A stretch of 64,000 bases of DNA from Marinomonas algarum (GCF_020532605.1 NZ_JAJATW010000008.1:79038-143037); one strand, 5' to 3'; positions 30,681 through 41,411 are shown, numbered from the stretch's first letter. Notes: a model not told the origin generated them from the letters alone. Numbers and translations: made by a program.

Positions 30681-31436
30681 ATGAATGAATCAGAGTTAGA
30701 TCGTTATAGTCGACAACTGTTACTGCCTAATTTTGACATCGATGGGCAGTGTAAACTGATGGCGTCTCATATCTTGGTGGTAGGGATGGGCGGCCTTGGT
30801 AATATTGCAGCCACTTACCTTGCTACGTCTGGAGTGGGAACACTGACGTTAGCGGATGGGGATCAGCTGGCGTTGAGTAATCTCCCGCGTCAGGTATTGT
30901 ATGAAGATACTCAGATTGGGATGCATAAGGTCGCCGCTGCCGCAGAACAATTGGCTAAGAAAAATCCTCAGGTAAAAATACATACGATATTGGAATTTTT
31001 AGAGGATGAAGCGCTTCAGCGGGCGGTCGATGTGGCGGATGTTGTGCTGGATTGTACTGATAACTTTACTGCAAGAAAAAGTATCCATCGTGCCTGCTTG
31101 GCATCAAAAACACCGCTAGTCAGTGCAGCCGCTATCCGTTGGGAGGGACAGCTAGTAAATTTCTTATATCATCAACAGTCGTCGCCCTGTTATGAGTGCT
31201 TGTACCCTGATCTTGCTGATCAACAACTGAGTTGTAATGAGAGTGGTGTGATTGCGCCTGTTGTCGGTATGTTAGGCATTTTTCAAGCCCTAGAAGCACT
31301 TAAACTGGCAAGTGGTTGCGGTGAAGTAAAACACGGTTATCTTCGTTTATTTGATGGCTTTACAGGACAATGGCGAGAAATGCGCTTAACACAAGACCCA
31401 GAATGCTCAGCTTGCTCGCGTAAAACGGGTATTTAG
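30681..31436 (+). CDS. moeB: MoeB-type adenylyltransferase (molybdopterin synthase activation)
   Basis: ThiF/MoeB/HesA family: adenylates the C-terminal glycine of the small sulfur-carrier MoaD (or ThiS), an E1-like step. 251 residues (E. coli MoeB 249). RYSRQLLLPNFDIDGQ opening, nucleotide loop VVGMGGLGN near residue 35, VLDCTDNFTAR with the key Asp, and two zinc CxxC pairs (CYECLYP; CSACSRK). Similarity to E. coli MoeB is continuous along the length. No moa or thi gene is adjacent, so ThiF-like use cannot be excluded. Confidence 0.88.
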   Translation: MNESELDRYSRQLLLPNFDIDGQCKLMASHILVVGMGGLGNIAATYLATSGVGTLTLADGDQLALSNLPRQVLYEDTQIGMHKVAAAAEQLAKKNPQVKIHTILEFLEDEALQRAVDVADVVLDCTDNFTARKSIHRACLASKTPLVSAAAIRWEGQLVNFLYHQQSSPCYECLYPDLADQQLSCNESGVIAPVVGMLGIFQALEALKLASGCGEVKHGYLRLFDGFTGQWREMRLTQDPECSACSRKTGI

Positions 31437-31548
31437 TACCAATAGAGTTGAGCTATACGCATAATGAATATATTTCCCTAAGAATTTGACCGTATTTTCG
31501 TTAGAATTCACCTAACTTTTTAAAGGTTCCCGCAGTAGGGCCAAATGA

Positions 31549-32526
<978 letters not shown>

Positions 32527-32551
32527 GACGACGTTTGTTTCGAGCAAAAAC

Positions 32552-32579
32552 AAAAAAACCGATGTGAATCGGTTTTTTT
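32552..32579. terminator. Bidirectional terminator between trxB and ppa
   Basis: AAAAAACCGAT / ATCGGTTTTTT with a GTGA loop, flanked by A on the left and T on the right, so it works for both convergent genes. Confidence 0.88.
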
Positions 32580-32601
32580 AGGTCTTTGAAAAACAGAGAA
32601 G

Positions 32602-33132
32602 TTATTTAGCGTTAAACGCAGCGATGCCTTCAATAATGGCTTTTTTCGCTTCATCAGCGTTTGCCCAGCCTTCTACTTTCACCCACTTGCCTTTTTCAAG
32701 CGTTTTGTAGTTTTCAAAGAAGTGTTCGATTTGGTCACGCAGTAGTTGAGGGATGTCATTGACGTCTTGGATATGACCGTATTCTTTACTGAGTTTTTCG
32801 TGTGGCACGGCCACTAACTTGGCATCCATACCGGCTTCGTCGGACATATTGAGTACGCCAACAGGGCGGCAGCGAATCACAGAGCCAGGAACAACAGGAT
32901 AAGGCGTGATGACTAATACATCTACTGGGTCGCCATCATCGGCTAACGTGTCGTTAACATAACCATAGTTTGCTGGATAAAACATGGGTGCCGTCATAAA
33001 GCGGTCAACAACCAAAGCATCCATGTCATGGTCAACTTCATATTTTACTGGATTGGCTTGTGCCGGGATCTCAATGATAACGTTGATATCGTTTGGTGCA
33101 TCTTTGCCAGCAGGGATTTTGTTATAGCTCAT
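32602..33132 (-). CDS. ppa: Inorganic pyrophosphatase
   Basis: Hydrolyses pyrophosphate, pulling biosynthetic reactions forward. 176 residues from the ATG at 33132 (E. coli 176); GGAAGAGACAATA lies upstream and [16 protein letters not shown] aligns with the E. coli start, so the longer frame to 33168 is rejected. The metal-binding signature [10 protein letters not shown] is near residue 65, with KYGH-type catalytic residues in [12 protein letters not shown]. Confidence 0.97.
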   Translation of the reverse strand: MSYNKIPAGKDAPNDINVIIEIPAQANPVKYEVDHDMDALVVDRFMTAPMFYPANYGYVNDTLADDGDPVDVLVITPYPVVPGSVIRCRPVGVLNMSDEAGMDAKLVAVPHEKLSKEYGHIQDVNDIPQLLRDQIEHFFENYKTLEKGKWVKVEGWANADEAKKAIIEGIAAFNAK

Positions 33133-33340
33133 TATTGTCTCTTCCAATGTAGTAAATATGATCAGCATTATAAAAGTTAGATAAGCTCTGCGCTAGCGGA
33201 AGAGTGCTCCTATGAGTAATATTCACGATTTTGGCTAAATAAAATCAGCAAAAAAAGTCTGAAAGTGCGTTAACTTATTGCTTTCTTTCTGAATTTAGCT
33301 AGTCTTACGTAGTGATCAAAATATAGTCGCGAGGACAGAA

Positions 33341-33646
33341 ATGACGAAATCTGAGCTGATAGAGTTGCTAATCGACCAGCAATCTCATTTGCCGGTGAAG
33401 GATGTAGAACAAGCTATCAAGGCAATGCTTGATCATATGTCGGATTCTTTGGCGAATGGAGAGCGCATTGAAATTAGAGGTTTTGGGAGTTTTTCATTGC
33501 ATTACAGAGCACCTAGAATTGGCAGGAACCCAAAAACAGGCGATTCTGTTGAGCTAAATGCTAAATATGTCCCTCATTTTAAGCCTGGGAAAGAGTTGAG
33601 AGAGCTGGTGAATCTGCCAAGTAATGATACAAATGAACTTAACTAA
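33341..33646 (+). CDS. ihfB: Integration host factor subunit beta
   Basis: DNA-bending nucleoid protein; dimerises with IhfA. 101 residues (E. coli 94). The beta subunit is recognised from MTKSELIE and the near-identical arm region [15 protein letters not shown]...GRNPKTG and [12 protein letters not shown], with the intercalating proline in GRNPKT. Usually rpsA lies just upstream; here the upstream neighbour is the divergent ppa gene. lapA and lapB follow. Confidence 0.96.
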   Translation: MTKSELIELLIDQQSHLPVKDVEQAIKAMLDHMSDSLANGERIEIRGFGSFSLHYRAPRIGRNPKTGDSVELNAKYVPHFKPGKELRELVNLPSNDTNELN

Positions 33647-33721
33647 ATTGTTCTTTATGCCTCGAAATCTTATGGCTATAGCGGCATAATATCGTCATTC
33701 TATTTTTTGATAGGTTGCCTT

Positions 33722-34045
33722 ATGCTTAAGTGGCTAAAAAGAATTGTCTCTGCTGTTCTTATTATCTTTTTTCTTGCTATTGGTGTGTTTTTCGCCATTC
33801 GAAACCCGCAAATTATCTCGCTTGACCTTGTTTTTTGGCAAGGTCCCGAGCTCAGTGTTGCGCTCTATATGATTCTCGCTTTTACTTTTGGGGCTTGTGT
33901 GGCATTGCTTATCAGTTCGGTTGCTTTTTTACATAATGAACGTCAGATAAGAGTGTTGACTCGTAAAAATGAGAAAGCGCGACAAGAAATTGATGCCTTA
34001 AGAAAAGCCTCCATTACGAAAGAGCTTTCTGTAGGCAAGGAGTAA
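33722..34045 (+). CDS. lapA: LapA, lipopolysaccharide assembly protein A
   Basis: Small inner-membrane protein (DUF1049) that works with LapB in setting LpxC stability and so LPS levels. 107 residues from the ATG at 33722 (MLKWLKRIV); an ATG five codons earlier is less likely. Two membrane helices (about residues 5-24 and 42-66) then a cytoplasmic coiled coil (NERQIRVLTRKNEKARQEID). The lapB TTG start follows 5 bp after the stop. Confidence 0.88.
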   Translation: MLKWLKRIVSAVLIIFFLAIGVFFAIRNPQIISLDLVFWQGPELSVALYMILAFTFGACVALLISSVAFLHNERQIRVLTRKNEKARQEIDALRKASITKELSVGKE

Positions 34046-34050
34046 CGGCG

Positions 34051-35229
34051 TTGACCGAAGTGGGGTTATTTCTAGTCCTGTTCGTCGCACTCTTTGTCGG
34101 ATGGATAATGGGTCGCAAAAATTCGACATTAAAAAATAAACCGCCAAAGAAAAGTATTCCGAAAGACTATTTTCGTGGTCTTAACCATCTTCTTAACGAC
34201 CAACATTCTGAGGCAATAGATGCCTTTGTTGACTCGTTAGAGGTGAACTCTGAAACCTTTGATATTCACCTCACGCTAGGAAATTTATTTCGTAAAAAAG
34301 GTGAAATTCAAAAAGCCATTAATATCCATCAAAGTCTATTAGCGCGTCCTGAAATTTCTGAGCGTGAAATGCACATGGTGCAAATGGAACTGGCCAGTGA
34401 CTTTATGTCGGCCGGTTTATTGGATCGTGCAGGGCGCTTGCTCCTCAACATGGCTTCTACGTCGCGTAAAACCGAATTTCAGTCTAAAATTCTTTCTTTG
34501 CTAGTGGATTTGTATGAGTTCGAGCAAAGCTGGGATAAAGCCATTCAAATAGGCGATGAGCTACTCAGGGAAACAACGAGTAAAAAAGAAGTGAAGCGAC
34601 AGGCTCATTTTCACTGTGAGATGGCTCAGAATCTACAGAAAGATGAGTTATGGAAGCCGGCTTATCAGCATTACAAAGACGCATTAACCGTTGATCCGAG
34701 TTGCATCCGTGCCAGTATTGGGGCAGCAGATGTGCTAAGTGGACAAGGTCGACATCGTGATTCAATTAAAGAGCTAAAACACGCAGCAGAACAAGACCCT
34801 GAGTTTATTTCAGTGATTTTACCCAAGTTAAAAGAGTCTTATCAGAAAGTGTGGGGCAGTGGTGGTTATATTAAGTTTTTGCAGGAGTATAACCAGAAGA
34901 AACCGTCGACTGCGCTCATCGTTGCTTTGTCTCAACACTATATGGAAACAGATCCCGAGTACGCAGAGATGTTCTTAGTTGAGCAGTTGAGAAGACATCC
35001 CACTATTAAAGGTTTTAAGGAGTTAATCAGCTTACAACTGACTGACTCACAGGGCTACAATCAACAGCATCTGGCGGTATTATTTGAGTTGATTGATCAG
35101 CTTACTCAAGCAAAGCACAAATACCAATGTCGTCAATGTGGCTTCTCCGGTCATCAATTGCATTGGCAATGCCCGAGTTGCAAAAACTGGGGTGTAGTAA
35201 AACCCATTCACGGTTTAGAAGGTGAGTAG
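34051..35229 (+). CDS. lapB: LapB (YciM), LPS assembly/LpxC turnover adaptor
   Basis: Membrane-anchored TPR protein that presents LpxC to FtsH. 392 residues (E. coli 389). N-terminal anchor (VGLFLVLFVALFVGWIMG), TPR repeats through ~residue 350, and a C-terminal rubredoxin-like metal knuckle with two CxxC pairs (CRQCGFSG and CPSCKNWG). The start is TTG, supported by AAGGAGTAACGGCG upstream and by the correct anchor position; lapA is 5 bp upstream and pyrF 50 bp downstream, as in E. coli. Confidence 0.95.
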   Translation: MTEVGLFLVLFVALFVGWIMGRKNSTLKNKPPKKSIPKDYFRGLNHLLNDQHSEAIDAFVDSLEVNSETFDIHLTLGNLFRKKGEIQKAINIHQSLLARPEISEREMHMVQMELASDFMSAGLLDRAGRLLLNMASTSRKTEFQSKILSLLVDLYEFEQSWDKAIQIGDELLRETTSKKEVKRQAHFHCEMAQNLQKDELWKPAYQHYKDALTVDPSCIRASIGAADVLSGQGRHRDSIKELKHAAEQDPEFISVILPKLKESYQKVWGSGGYIKFLQEYNQKKPSTALIVALSQHYMETDPEYAEMFLVEQLRRHPTIKGFKELISLQLTDSQGYNQQHLAVLFELIDQLTQAKHKYQCRQCGFSGHQLHWQCPSCKNWGVVKPIHGLEGE

Positions 35230-35279
35230 CCTTAAACCGTTCATTATTAACAACGAAGATTGAAACAAGAGGACACTGA

Positions 35280-35987
35280 ATGAGCTGCCAATCCCCTATT
35301 GTGGTTGCCCTAGACTACCCAACCATGACGCAATCTATTGAGATGGCAAAACAACTTGATCCAAAACAGTGTCGAGTAAAAGTAGGAAAAGAGTTATTCA
35401 CAACGTCTGGTCCTGTTATTTTAGACGAGCTCCATAAGTTAGGGTTTGAGGTATTTTTAGACCTAAAATTCCATGACATTCCCAATACCGTCGCAAATGC
35501 CGTAGATGTGGCCGCTCGTGCTGGAGTGTGGATGGTGAATGTCCATGCTTCTGGTGGACGTCGTATGATGGAAGCATCGGCAAATGCATTGCAACAACGA
35601 ATGGACAACAAAACTTTACTCATTGCGGTGACTGTGTTGACCAGCATGGATCAATCTGACCTACGAGAGGTCGGTATTGATGTCACGCCTGAGCAACATG
35701 TTAAGCGTTTGGCTGCATTGGCGAAATCGTCTGGAATGGATGGTGTGGTTTGCTCCGCCCAAGAGTCGTCTATGTTGTCGACTGAGTTGGGCAAAGACTT
35801 TGTATTAGTAACGCCAGGTATTCGTCCTAAAGGTGCTGCTCAAGGTGACCAAAAACGTATCATGACACCAGCAGAGGCCATGTCTGCGGGCAGTCACTAT
35901 CTTGTTATGGGGCGTCCTATTACGCAGTCTCCAGATCCTATTGCAACCTTGACCGAGGTAAACCGTACACTTGGTGTGCATGTATAA
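35280..35987 (+). CDS. pyrF: Orotidine 5'-phosphate decarboxylase
   Basis: Last step of UMP synthesis. 235 residues (E. coli 245). The catalytic charged network DLKFHDIPNTV is near residue 62; KVGKELFTTSGP binds substrate, and the phosphate-binding motifs VTPGIRP and VMGRPIT are C-terminal. Ribosome site AAGAGGACACTGA precedes the ATG. Confidence 0.96.
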   Translation: MSCQSPIVVALDYPTMTQSIEMAKQLDPKQCRVKVGKELFTTSGPVILDELHKLGFEVFLDLKFHDIPNTVANAVDVAARAGVWMVNVHASGGRRMMEASANALQQRMDNKTLLIAVTVLTSMDQSDLREVGIDVTPEQHVKRLAALAKSSGMDGVVCSAQESSMLSTELGKDFVLVTPGIRPKGAAQGDQKRIMTPAEAMSAGSHYLVMGRPITQSPDPIATLTEVNRTLGVHV

Positions 35988-36142
35988 AGCGACCAGATAA
36001 AACAATGTGTAGATATTGAACTTCGTTAGAAAACCTTTTATTCTAATCGCGTTCGGCTGTTTTAGTAGCATCTAATTCCGCCGAGCTTTTTTAGCCAAGA
36101 TGGCATTTCGTGCTGATGCAGCATTTAAAAAAGGATTTTATA

Positions 36143-36472
36143 ATGAAGAATACGAATGTTTTTCGAGATTTTCTCACCCGTCTACTGTTTATCCTTTCTC
36201 TGTCCGTCGTGTCTCTCCCCGCCTTGTCGGCGACACCTTTAGATATTAACTCAGCGACAGCAATGGAATTTGCTTCCGTTATGTCTGGTGTTGGTATGAA
36301 AAAAGCACAGGCGATTATTGCTTACAGAGAAATGAATGGCCCCTTTGATTCACTGGATCAGCTCACTTATGTAAAAGGAATTGGCGCTACTCTGGTGATG
36401 CGCAATCAAGCGTTGTTGCGTGTTGTTTCGCCTGATAAGCCTGATCATAGTAAAGCCGAAGTTATGCAGTGA
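36143..36472 (+). CDS. ComEA-like secreted helix-hairpin-helix protein
   Basis: Probably binds DNA non-specifically in the periplasm, as ComEA does during transformation. 109 residues from the ATG at 36143, where AAAGGATTTTATA gives a ribosome site. Signal peptide at ~1-32 (FLTRLLFILSLSVVSLPALSA), then a domain with tandem HhH motifs: PLDINSATAMEFASVMSGVGMKKAQ and SLDQLTYVKGIGATLV. Such single-domain proteins are widespread in marine gammaproteobacteria; natural competence does not follow from this gene alone. Confidence 0.87.
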   Translation: MKNTNVFRDFLTRLLFILSLSVVSLPALSATPLDINSATAMEFASVMSGVGMKKAQAIIAYREMNGPFDSLDQLTYVKGIGATLVMRNQALLRVVSPDKPDHSKAEVMQ

Positions 36473-36521
36473 TTACCGACCGGTTTTAACCTTAATAGAT
36501 CAGTCGACAATACAAGGCAGA

Positions 36522-38246
36522 TTACTCTTCTGCTTTGTATTGTGTCAGCGTGGTAATGGCTTGATGTTGAGTCAAAAAAACGTGCCCATTTAACTGTTTC
36601 AATAGATCAGTATGGCGAAGCTTGTCCATTACTGGGCCTTTTACTTCAGATAAGTGAACTTTTACGCCAGCATCATTTAAGCGACTGACGATTTTTTCTA
36701 AGCTTTGTAAGGCACTGGCATCAACCATATTGATTGCAGTGCACATAAGAATAAGATGCTGAAGATCGGGGTTTTGGGAGACAAGGCTTTGTAGCTGCTC
36801 TTCAAAGACACGAGCATTGGCGAAAAAGAGGTTTTCATCAATACGCACGGTTAGTACGGTGTTGTGTGTCTCAACGTCAAAGCGCTTGATATTACGAAAA
36901 TGCTCTGTGCCTGGCACTCGCCCTACGATGGCGATGTGTGGGTGACTGGTGTGCCAAAGAAAAAATAACACCGACAACACAACCCCAATAATGAGCCCCG
37001 CTTCCATTCCTTCAATGATTACGACTAGAAACGTAATAATAAGCAGAATGGCCTCTTTTTTTGAAAAGCCCCAGAGCGCTTTTAAATCTGCAAAGCTGAT
37101 CAATTTAGACATGGAGATCGTGATAATGGCCGCCAGGATGACGGTGGGCAAATAGTAGAATACAGGCGTTAAAAACAACAAAGTTAATAAAATGAATAGG
37201 GCTGTAATGATGCCTGTCATTGGGCTTGTTGCACCACACTCAGCGTTTAACACGGTACGAGAAAGTCCCCCCGTTACAGGGAACGCGCCACTCATTGCAG
37301 ATCCAATATTGGCCAATCCTAATCCAGCCAACTCTTGGTTTGGCTGAATGTCTTGACGGCGTTTGGCGGCATAAGACTGTGCCACTGACACTGAGCTAAT
37401 AAAACCCACAATAGTGATCAAAAATACGCTGGGCAGAAGCGCTTTGATTAGTTCCCAGCTAATAATGTTGACATTCATTGTAGGGAGAGAGGTAGGAACG
37501 GTACCGATTACTGCAACACCGAGCTGGTCAAGAGAGAAAAAGGCGACGATCAATGTCGTCACTACCACCACAATAACAGGGCCGGATTTTTCAAGTAAAT
37601 GAACGGTTGACTCAGGCAACCCAGTGAGTGTTAAAAGTTGGCCAAAATATCGTTTTATCATGAGCAAAGAAGTGATGCAAAAAGCACTTAATATAAGCGT
37701 GGGTATATTCGTACTGCCAATGTGTTGGTAAAGGCCAGTGACTAAAGGCAGGAGTGTATCGCCATGTGATTCAATGCCTAAGAAGTATTTACTTTGTCCA
37801 ATAATGATTAAAAGTGCGGATGCGCTGATAAAACCAGAGATGACGGGGTGGCTGAGTAAGTTGGTTAAAAAGCCCAGTTTTAACAGGCTTAATACCAATA
37901 AAAGTACACCAGACATCAATGCTAACAAGATAGCGATGCTGGCATAGTGTTCACTGCCTGACACGGCAAAAGGTAATATCGCAGAAGCGGTCATAACAGA
38001 AGTCAGCGCGACAGGCCCAACCGCTAATGTTCGGCTTGTTCCAAACAATGAGTACAAAATAGAGGGTAAAATACTGGCGTATAAGCCCGTGATAGCGGGC
38101 AATCCCGCGAGCATGGCATAAGCCAAACTTTGAGGAATAACCATAATAGTAAAGATCAAGCTAGCAACAAAGTCCTGTTTAAAATCGTTCACTCGATAGT
38201 GTTTTAGCCAAGCAATAGCAGGTAGGAAGCGTTCGATGTTTATCAT
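36522..38246 (-). CDS. SulP family inorganic anion transporter
   Basis: 574 residues from the ATG at 38246 (MINIERFLPAIAWLKHYRVNDFKQD); the longer frame to 38378 adds a lysine-rich stretch absent from the family. The membrane part (~residues 20-430) carries the SulP signature VASLIFTIMVIPQSLAYAMLAGLP. The C-terminal STAS domain (~450-560) includes DASALQSLEKIV. Family members move sulfate, bicarbonate or other anions, often with sodium; the substrate cannot be read from the sequence. Divergent from uvrB. Confidence 0.9.
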   Translation of the reverse strand: MINIERFLPAIAWLKHYRVNDFKQDFVASLIFTIMVIPQSLAYAMLAGLPAITGLYASILPSILYSLFGTSRTLAVGPVALTSVMTASAILPFAVSGSEHYASIAILLALMSGVLLLVLSLLKLGFLTNLLSHPVISGFISASALLIIIGQSKYFLGIESHGDTLLPLVTGLYQHIGSTNIPTLILSAFCITSLLMIKRYFGQLLTLTGLPESTVHLLEKSGPVIVVVVTTLIVAFFSLDQLGVAVIGTVPTSLPTMNVNIISWELIKALLPSVFLITIVGFISSVSVAQSYAAKRRQDIQPNQELAGLGLANIGSAMSGAFPVTGGLSRTVLNAECGATSPMTGIITALFILLTLLFLTPVFYYLPTVILAAIITISMSKLISFADLKALWGFSKKEAILLIITFLVVIIEGMEAGLIIGVVLSVLFFLWHTSHPHIAIVGRVPGTEHFRNIKRFDVETHNTVLTVRIDENLFFANARVFEEQLQSLVSQNPDLQHLILMCTAINMVDASALQSLEKIVSRLNDAGVKVHLSEVKGPVMDKLRHTDLLKQLNGHVFLTQHQAITTLTQYKAEE

Positions 38247-38491
38247 AAAAGCTCTTATGCCGGTGAAACGGTCAAATAGAATGAGTGAAGTTAAATAGGT
38301 TTTTCTTTTGTTTTTTATCTTAAATATAAGCTTAAGCTTTAATGTTATCGACAGTAAATCGATTAGTAAAGTCATCATCTGATCTAAAAGGTCGATTTTC
38401 CTGTATATGAGTGAATAAAAGGGGAAAGTTCAGACGATCCCCGTGAAATTTGGTAACCTCATTCTTCTACAGAAATGCTTAGGAAAAGTCC

Positions 38492-40516
38492 GTGTCACAA
38501 GAATTTCAAGTCGTTTCCCCTTACTCTCCGGCCGGTGATCAGCCAAAAGCCATTGAAAAATTAGTGCGTGGTGTTGAAGCAGGGTTGGCCCATCAAACCT
38601 TATTAGGCGTGACAGGGTCGGGTAAGACCTACACAGTAGCAAACGTCGTGTCTCAAGTTCGGCGCCCAACCATTGTTATGGCGCATAATAAGACCTTGGC
38701 CGCTCAGCTGTATGGTGAATTTAAAGAATTCTTTCCACATAACGCGGTTGAGTACTTTGTTTCCTATTATGATTATTATCAGCCCGAAGCCTATGTTGCT
38801 GCTTCAGATACCTTTATTGAGAAAGATGCTTCTGTTAATGAGCATATAGAGCAAATGCGTTTGTCTGCCACCAAGGCGCTTTTAGAGCGTGATGACGTTA
38901 TTATCGTTGCAACCGTTTCTGCTATTTATGGTTTGGGCGATCCCCAATCCTATTTAAAGATGATGCTGCACCTTGATCGAGGTGAGCGTATTGATCAACG
39001 TGATATATTACGACGTTTGGCAGAGTTGCAGTACAGCCGCAATGACTTGGTATTGGAGCGGGGTAACTTTCGTGTGCGTGGCGACGTTATTGAAGTGTTT
39101 CCTGCAGATTCTGAAGATACAGCGATTCGCATAGAGCTTTTTGATGATGAAGTCGAAAGTCTTTCTATGATTGAGCCGCTTACCAACAAGACGATTCGGA
39201 AAGTACCTCGTATTACGGTTTATCCTAAAACCCATTATGTGACGCCAAGAGAAACGGTAGAGTCGGCAATTGAAAGAATTAAAGTCGAGTTAGATCAACG
39301 TCTTGAACAGCTTAAGTCGATGAATAAACTGGTTGAAATGCAGCGCCTTGAGCAACGTACACGTTACGATCTAGAGATGATGCAAGAACTGGGTTACTGC
39401 TCTGGAATCGAAAACTATTCCCGTTATCTGTCTGGTCGTGAAGAAGGAGCGCCACCTCCAACACTATTTGACTACCTACCTGACAATGCACTATTGGTTA
39501 TTGATGAATCTCATGTGACAGTTTCACAGATTGGTGCCATGTACAAAGGTGACCGTTCACGAAAAGAGAATTTAGTAGAATATGGTTTTCGTTTGCCTTC
39601 TGCCCTAGACAATCGTCCCATGCGTTTTGAAGAGTGGGAGCAAATAAAGCCACAAACAATTTTCGTTTCTGCTACACCTGGAAAATACGAAGAGGAACAC
39701 CAAGATTGGGTTGTTGAGCAGATTGTGCGGCCAACCGGTCTAATTGATCCTATCTTGGAAGTGCGACCAATTTTAACGCAAGTAGATGATTTGTTGTCAG
39801 AGATCAATTTACGTTTGCCTTTAGGGGAGCGTATCTTGGTGACGACTTTAACAAAACGCATGGCAGAAGATCTTAGCGATTATTTGAATGAGCACGGTAT
39901 TCGTGTTCGTTATTTGCACTCAGACATAGACACTGTAGAGCGTGTAGAAATTATCCGTGACTTGCGTCTTGGAGAATTCGATGTGTTAGTCGGTATTAAC
40001 TTATTACGAGAAGGTCTTGATATACCTGAAGTCAGTTTGGTTGCTATTTTAGATGCTGACAAAGAAGGTTTCTTGCGTTCAGAAAAATCTCTTATTCAAA
40101 CGATTGGTCGTGCGGCTCGAAACGTGAAGGGTAAAGCCATTTTATACGCTGATCGCATTACCGGTTCTATGGAGCGAGCCATCAATGAGACTGAGCGACG
40201 CCGAGAGAAGCAACAAGCGTACAATGAAGAGCATGGTATCACTCCGACGGGAATTACTAAGTCGGTTGAAGACATCATGGAAGGGGCGTATAACCCTGGT
40301 GCTGGAAAGCGTGGTAGTAAAACCAAAAAAGTGGCGGAAACAGCGAAAGACTATCAAGTGGAAAGCATGGAAGATGTTGCTCAAGTTCGTAAGGCAATGA
40401 TTCAGCTACAAAAAGAGATGATGCAAGCTTCAGAAGAACTTAAGTTTGAGTTAGCGGCAGGTTACCGCGACCAGATTCGTCAATTGCAGAAAAAGCTAAA
40501 AGATGTCGGTGAGTGA
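38492..40516 (+). CDS. uvrB: UvrB, excinuclease ABC subunit B
   Basis: Damage-verifying helicase-like subunit of nucleotide excision repair. 674 residues (E. coli 673). Walker [12 protein letters not shown] near residue 40, beta-hairpin [23 protein letters not shown], helicase motifs V-VI with [13 protein letters not shown] and QTIGRAARN, and the C-terminal UVR domain that contacts UvrC ([14 protein letters not shown]). GTG start. I looked for a LexA box upstream and saw none. Confidence 0.97.
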   Translation: MSQEFQVVSPYSPAGDQPKAIEKLVRGVEAGLAHQTLLGVTGSGKTYTVANVVSQVRRPTIVMAHNKTLAAQLYGEFKEFFPHNAVEYFVSYYDYYQPEAYVAASDTFIEKDASVNEHIEQMRLSATKALLERDDVIIVATVSAIYGLGDPQSYLKMMLHLDRGERIDQRDILRRLAELQYSRNDLVLERGNFRVRGDVIEVFPADSEDTAIRIELFDDEVESLSMIEPLTNKTIRKVPRITVYPKTHYVTPRETVESAIERIKVELDQRLEQLKSMNKLVEMQRLEQRTRYDLEMMQELGYCSGIENYSRYLSGREEGAPPPTLFDYLPDNALLVIDESHVTVSQIGAMYKGDRSRKENLVEYGFRLPSALDNRPMRFEEWEQIKPQTIFVSATPGKYEEEHQDWVVEQIVRPTGLIDPILEVRPILTQVDDLLSEINLRLPLGERILVTTLTKRMAEDLSDYLNEHGIRVRYLHSDIDTVERVEIIRDLRLGEFDVLVGINLLREGLDIPEVSLVAILDADKEGFLRSEKSLIQTIGRAARNVKGKAILYADRITGSMERAINETERRREKQQAYNEEHGITPTGITKSVEDIMEGAYNPGAGKRGSKTKKVAETAKDYQVESMEDVAQVRKAMIQLQKEMMQASEELKFELAAGYRDQIRQLQKKLKDVGE

Positions 40517-40558
40517 TAAAAAGCACATTTCTGATCAAACAATAAAGGAACAAAAAAA

Positions 40559-40747
40559 GTGGCGATTACTTTGAGGAATTACAACATAGTGCGGGTTATA
40601 GACAACGGTGTGATTGTTAATTGTACTGTGATGGAGATGTGTTATGAGTTTGCGCTGGTTAAGTTTAAGGGTAAAAAATACAAAGTACCTTATGATTTAA
40701 TCGACGAAGTGATTGGTCATGAACTGCTGGTTCCGGTGGACGAGTAA
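40559..40747 (+). CDS. Small hypothetical protein
   Basis: 62 residues starting at a GTG with AAAGGAAC 8-15 bases upstream. No signal peptide or membrane segment. It reads as a small beta-rich, SH3-like protein (NIVRVIDNGVIVNCTVMEM; EFALVKFKGKKYKVPYDLIDEVI). I do not recognise the family. It sits 42 bp after uvrB and before the tRNA-Val promoter. Codon use and the ribosome site support it as real. Confidence 0.6.
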   Translation: MAITLRNYNIVRVIDNGVIVNCTVMEMCYEFALVKFKGKKYKVPYDLIDEVIGHELLVPVDE

Positions 40748-40795
40748 ATTACCTTTAAAAACAACAAAATTAACAGCGAAAATCCTAGATAAGAC

Positions 40796-40823
40796 TTGTC
40801 AAAACAAAGTCTCTGGGTATAAT
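40796..40823 (+). promoter_or_regulatory. Promoter of tRNA-Val
   Basis: -35 TTGTCA (40796-40801) and a perfect -10 TATAAT (40818-40823) with 16 bases between, 14 bases before the mature tRNA 5' end. Confidence 0.75.
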
Positions 40824-40837
40824 AAGTCTCACTTTTT

Positions 40838-40914
40838 AGGACTATAGCTCAGTTGGTTAGAGCGCATCCTTGACATGGATGAGGTCGGCAGTTCGAATCT
40901 GCCTAGCCCTACCA
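40838..40914 (+). tRNA. tRNA-Val (GAC anticodon)
   Basis: 77 nt with encoded CCA. The anticodon arm CATCC-TTGACAT-GGATG gives GAC, and the T-arm GGCAG-TTCGAAT-CTGCC is perfect. The acceptor AGGACTA / TAGCCCT contains an A4-C69 mismatch, the only irregularity. Confidence 0.95.
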
Positions 40915-40920
40915 AATTAT

Positions 40921-40965
40921 AAAGCCTCGACAGTTAATGTTAATTCATGACGTCGGGGCTTTTTT
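40921..40965 (+). terminator. Terminator after tRNA-Val
   Basis: Arms AAGCCTCGAC / GTCGGGGCTT (one G-U pair) with a 20-base loop and a T-run, seven bases past the tRNA. Confidence 0.8.
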
Positions 40966-40985
40966 ATGTCTGTAAGCAGTGGGTT

Positions 40986-41005
40986 ATCGAATACATGTAT
41001 TCGAT
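40986..41005. repeat. Perfect 20-bp palindrome
   Basis: ATCGAATACATGTATTCGAT reads the same on both strands with no spacer. It lies between the tRNA-Val terminator and the sdhCD terminator, where no promoter is expected. Confidence 0.7.
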
Positions 41006-41020
41006 TCACGTATTGAACAG

Positions 41021-41059
41021 AATCAAAAAAGCCGAACATCGAGTTCGGCTTTTTTGATT
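41021..41059. terminator. Bidirectional terminator after sdhCD
   Basis: A perfect 17-bp stem (AATCAAAAAAGCCGAAC and its complement) with a 5-base loop. The A-run before and T-run after the GC core make it a terminator both for the tRNA side and for the minus-strand sdhCD transcript, whose end is 11 bp away. Confidence 0.93.
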
Positions 41060-41069
41060 CGTTTCTATT

Positions 41070-41411
41070 TTATAAGCCCCATAGAATGGACATGCCTAGA
41101 ATAGAGTAGGCTAGGCTGCCTAGGACAATAACGATTGTGTAGATTATGTTGATTAATCTCGGTTTAATGTAGTCTGTTCCTATCTGCCAACCCGCTAGAA
41201 TGGAGTTAATGCAAACCATAACCAGTGTGATACTTGAGTATACTTTGAACCAAACCGGTGAGAACACCTCTTTCCACTCACTGTAACTTGCTGTATCGAG
41301 TGTCAAGATGAGGCTAATGAATATTACACCCCATAGACATATCGCAATATTGGATATGCGTTGGTAGACCCACTCTGTAGTACCACTTCTTAATGCTTTT
41401 GATGAGATCAT
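41070..41411 (-). CDS. sdhD: SdhD-like succinate dehydrogenase membrane anchor (orphan, heme ligand lost)
   Basis: 113 residues from the ATG at 41411, which overlaps the sdhC stop (ATGA). Three membrane helices. Similarity to E. coli SdhD is clear around the quinone site: GWQIGTDYIKP keeps the Asp-Tyr pair (D80, Y81; E. coli D82, Y83). The heme b ligand His71 of E. coli falls on N69 in MVCINSILAGWQ, with no gap in the alignment. No sdhA or sdhB follows: a strong terminator is 11 bp downstream. So it is either an accessory anchor for subunits made elsewhere or a paralogue with a new job. The symbol reflects family only. Confidence 0.82.
   Translation of the reverse strand: MISSKALRSGTTEWVYQRISNIAICLWGVIFISLILTLDTASYSEWKEVFSPVWFKVYSSITLVMVCINSILAGWQIGTDYIKPRLINIIYTIVIVLGSLAYSILGMSILWGL

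Noticed and set aside
38247..38378. N-terminal extension of the SulP transporter
   Set aside because: Lysine-rich segment not seen in the family; the start at 38246 fits.
38379..38491. LexA box upstream of uvrB
   Set aside because: A CTGTATAT half is present at 38401 but no matching ACAG half at the right spacing.
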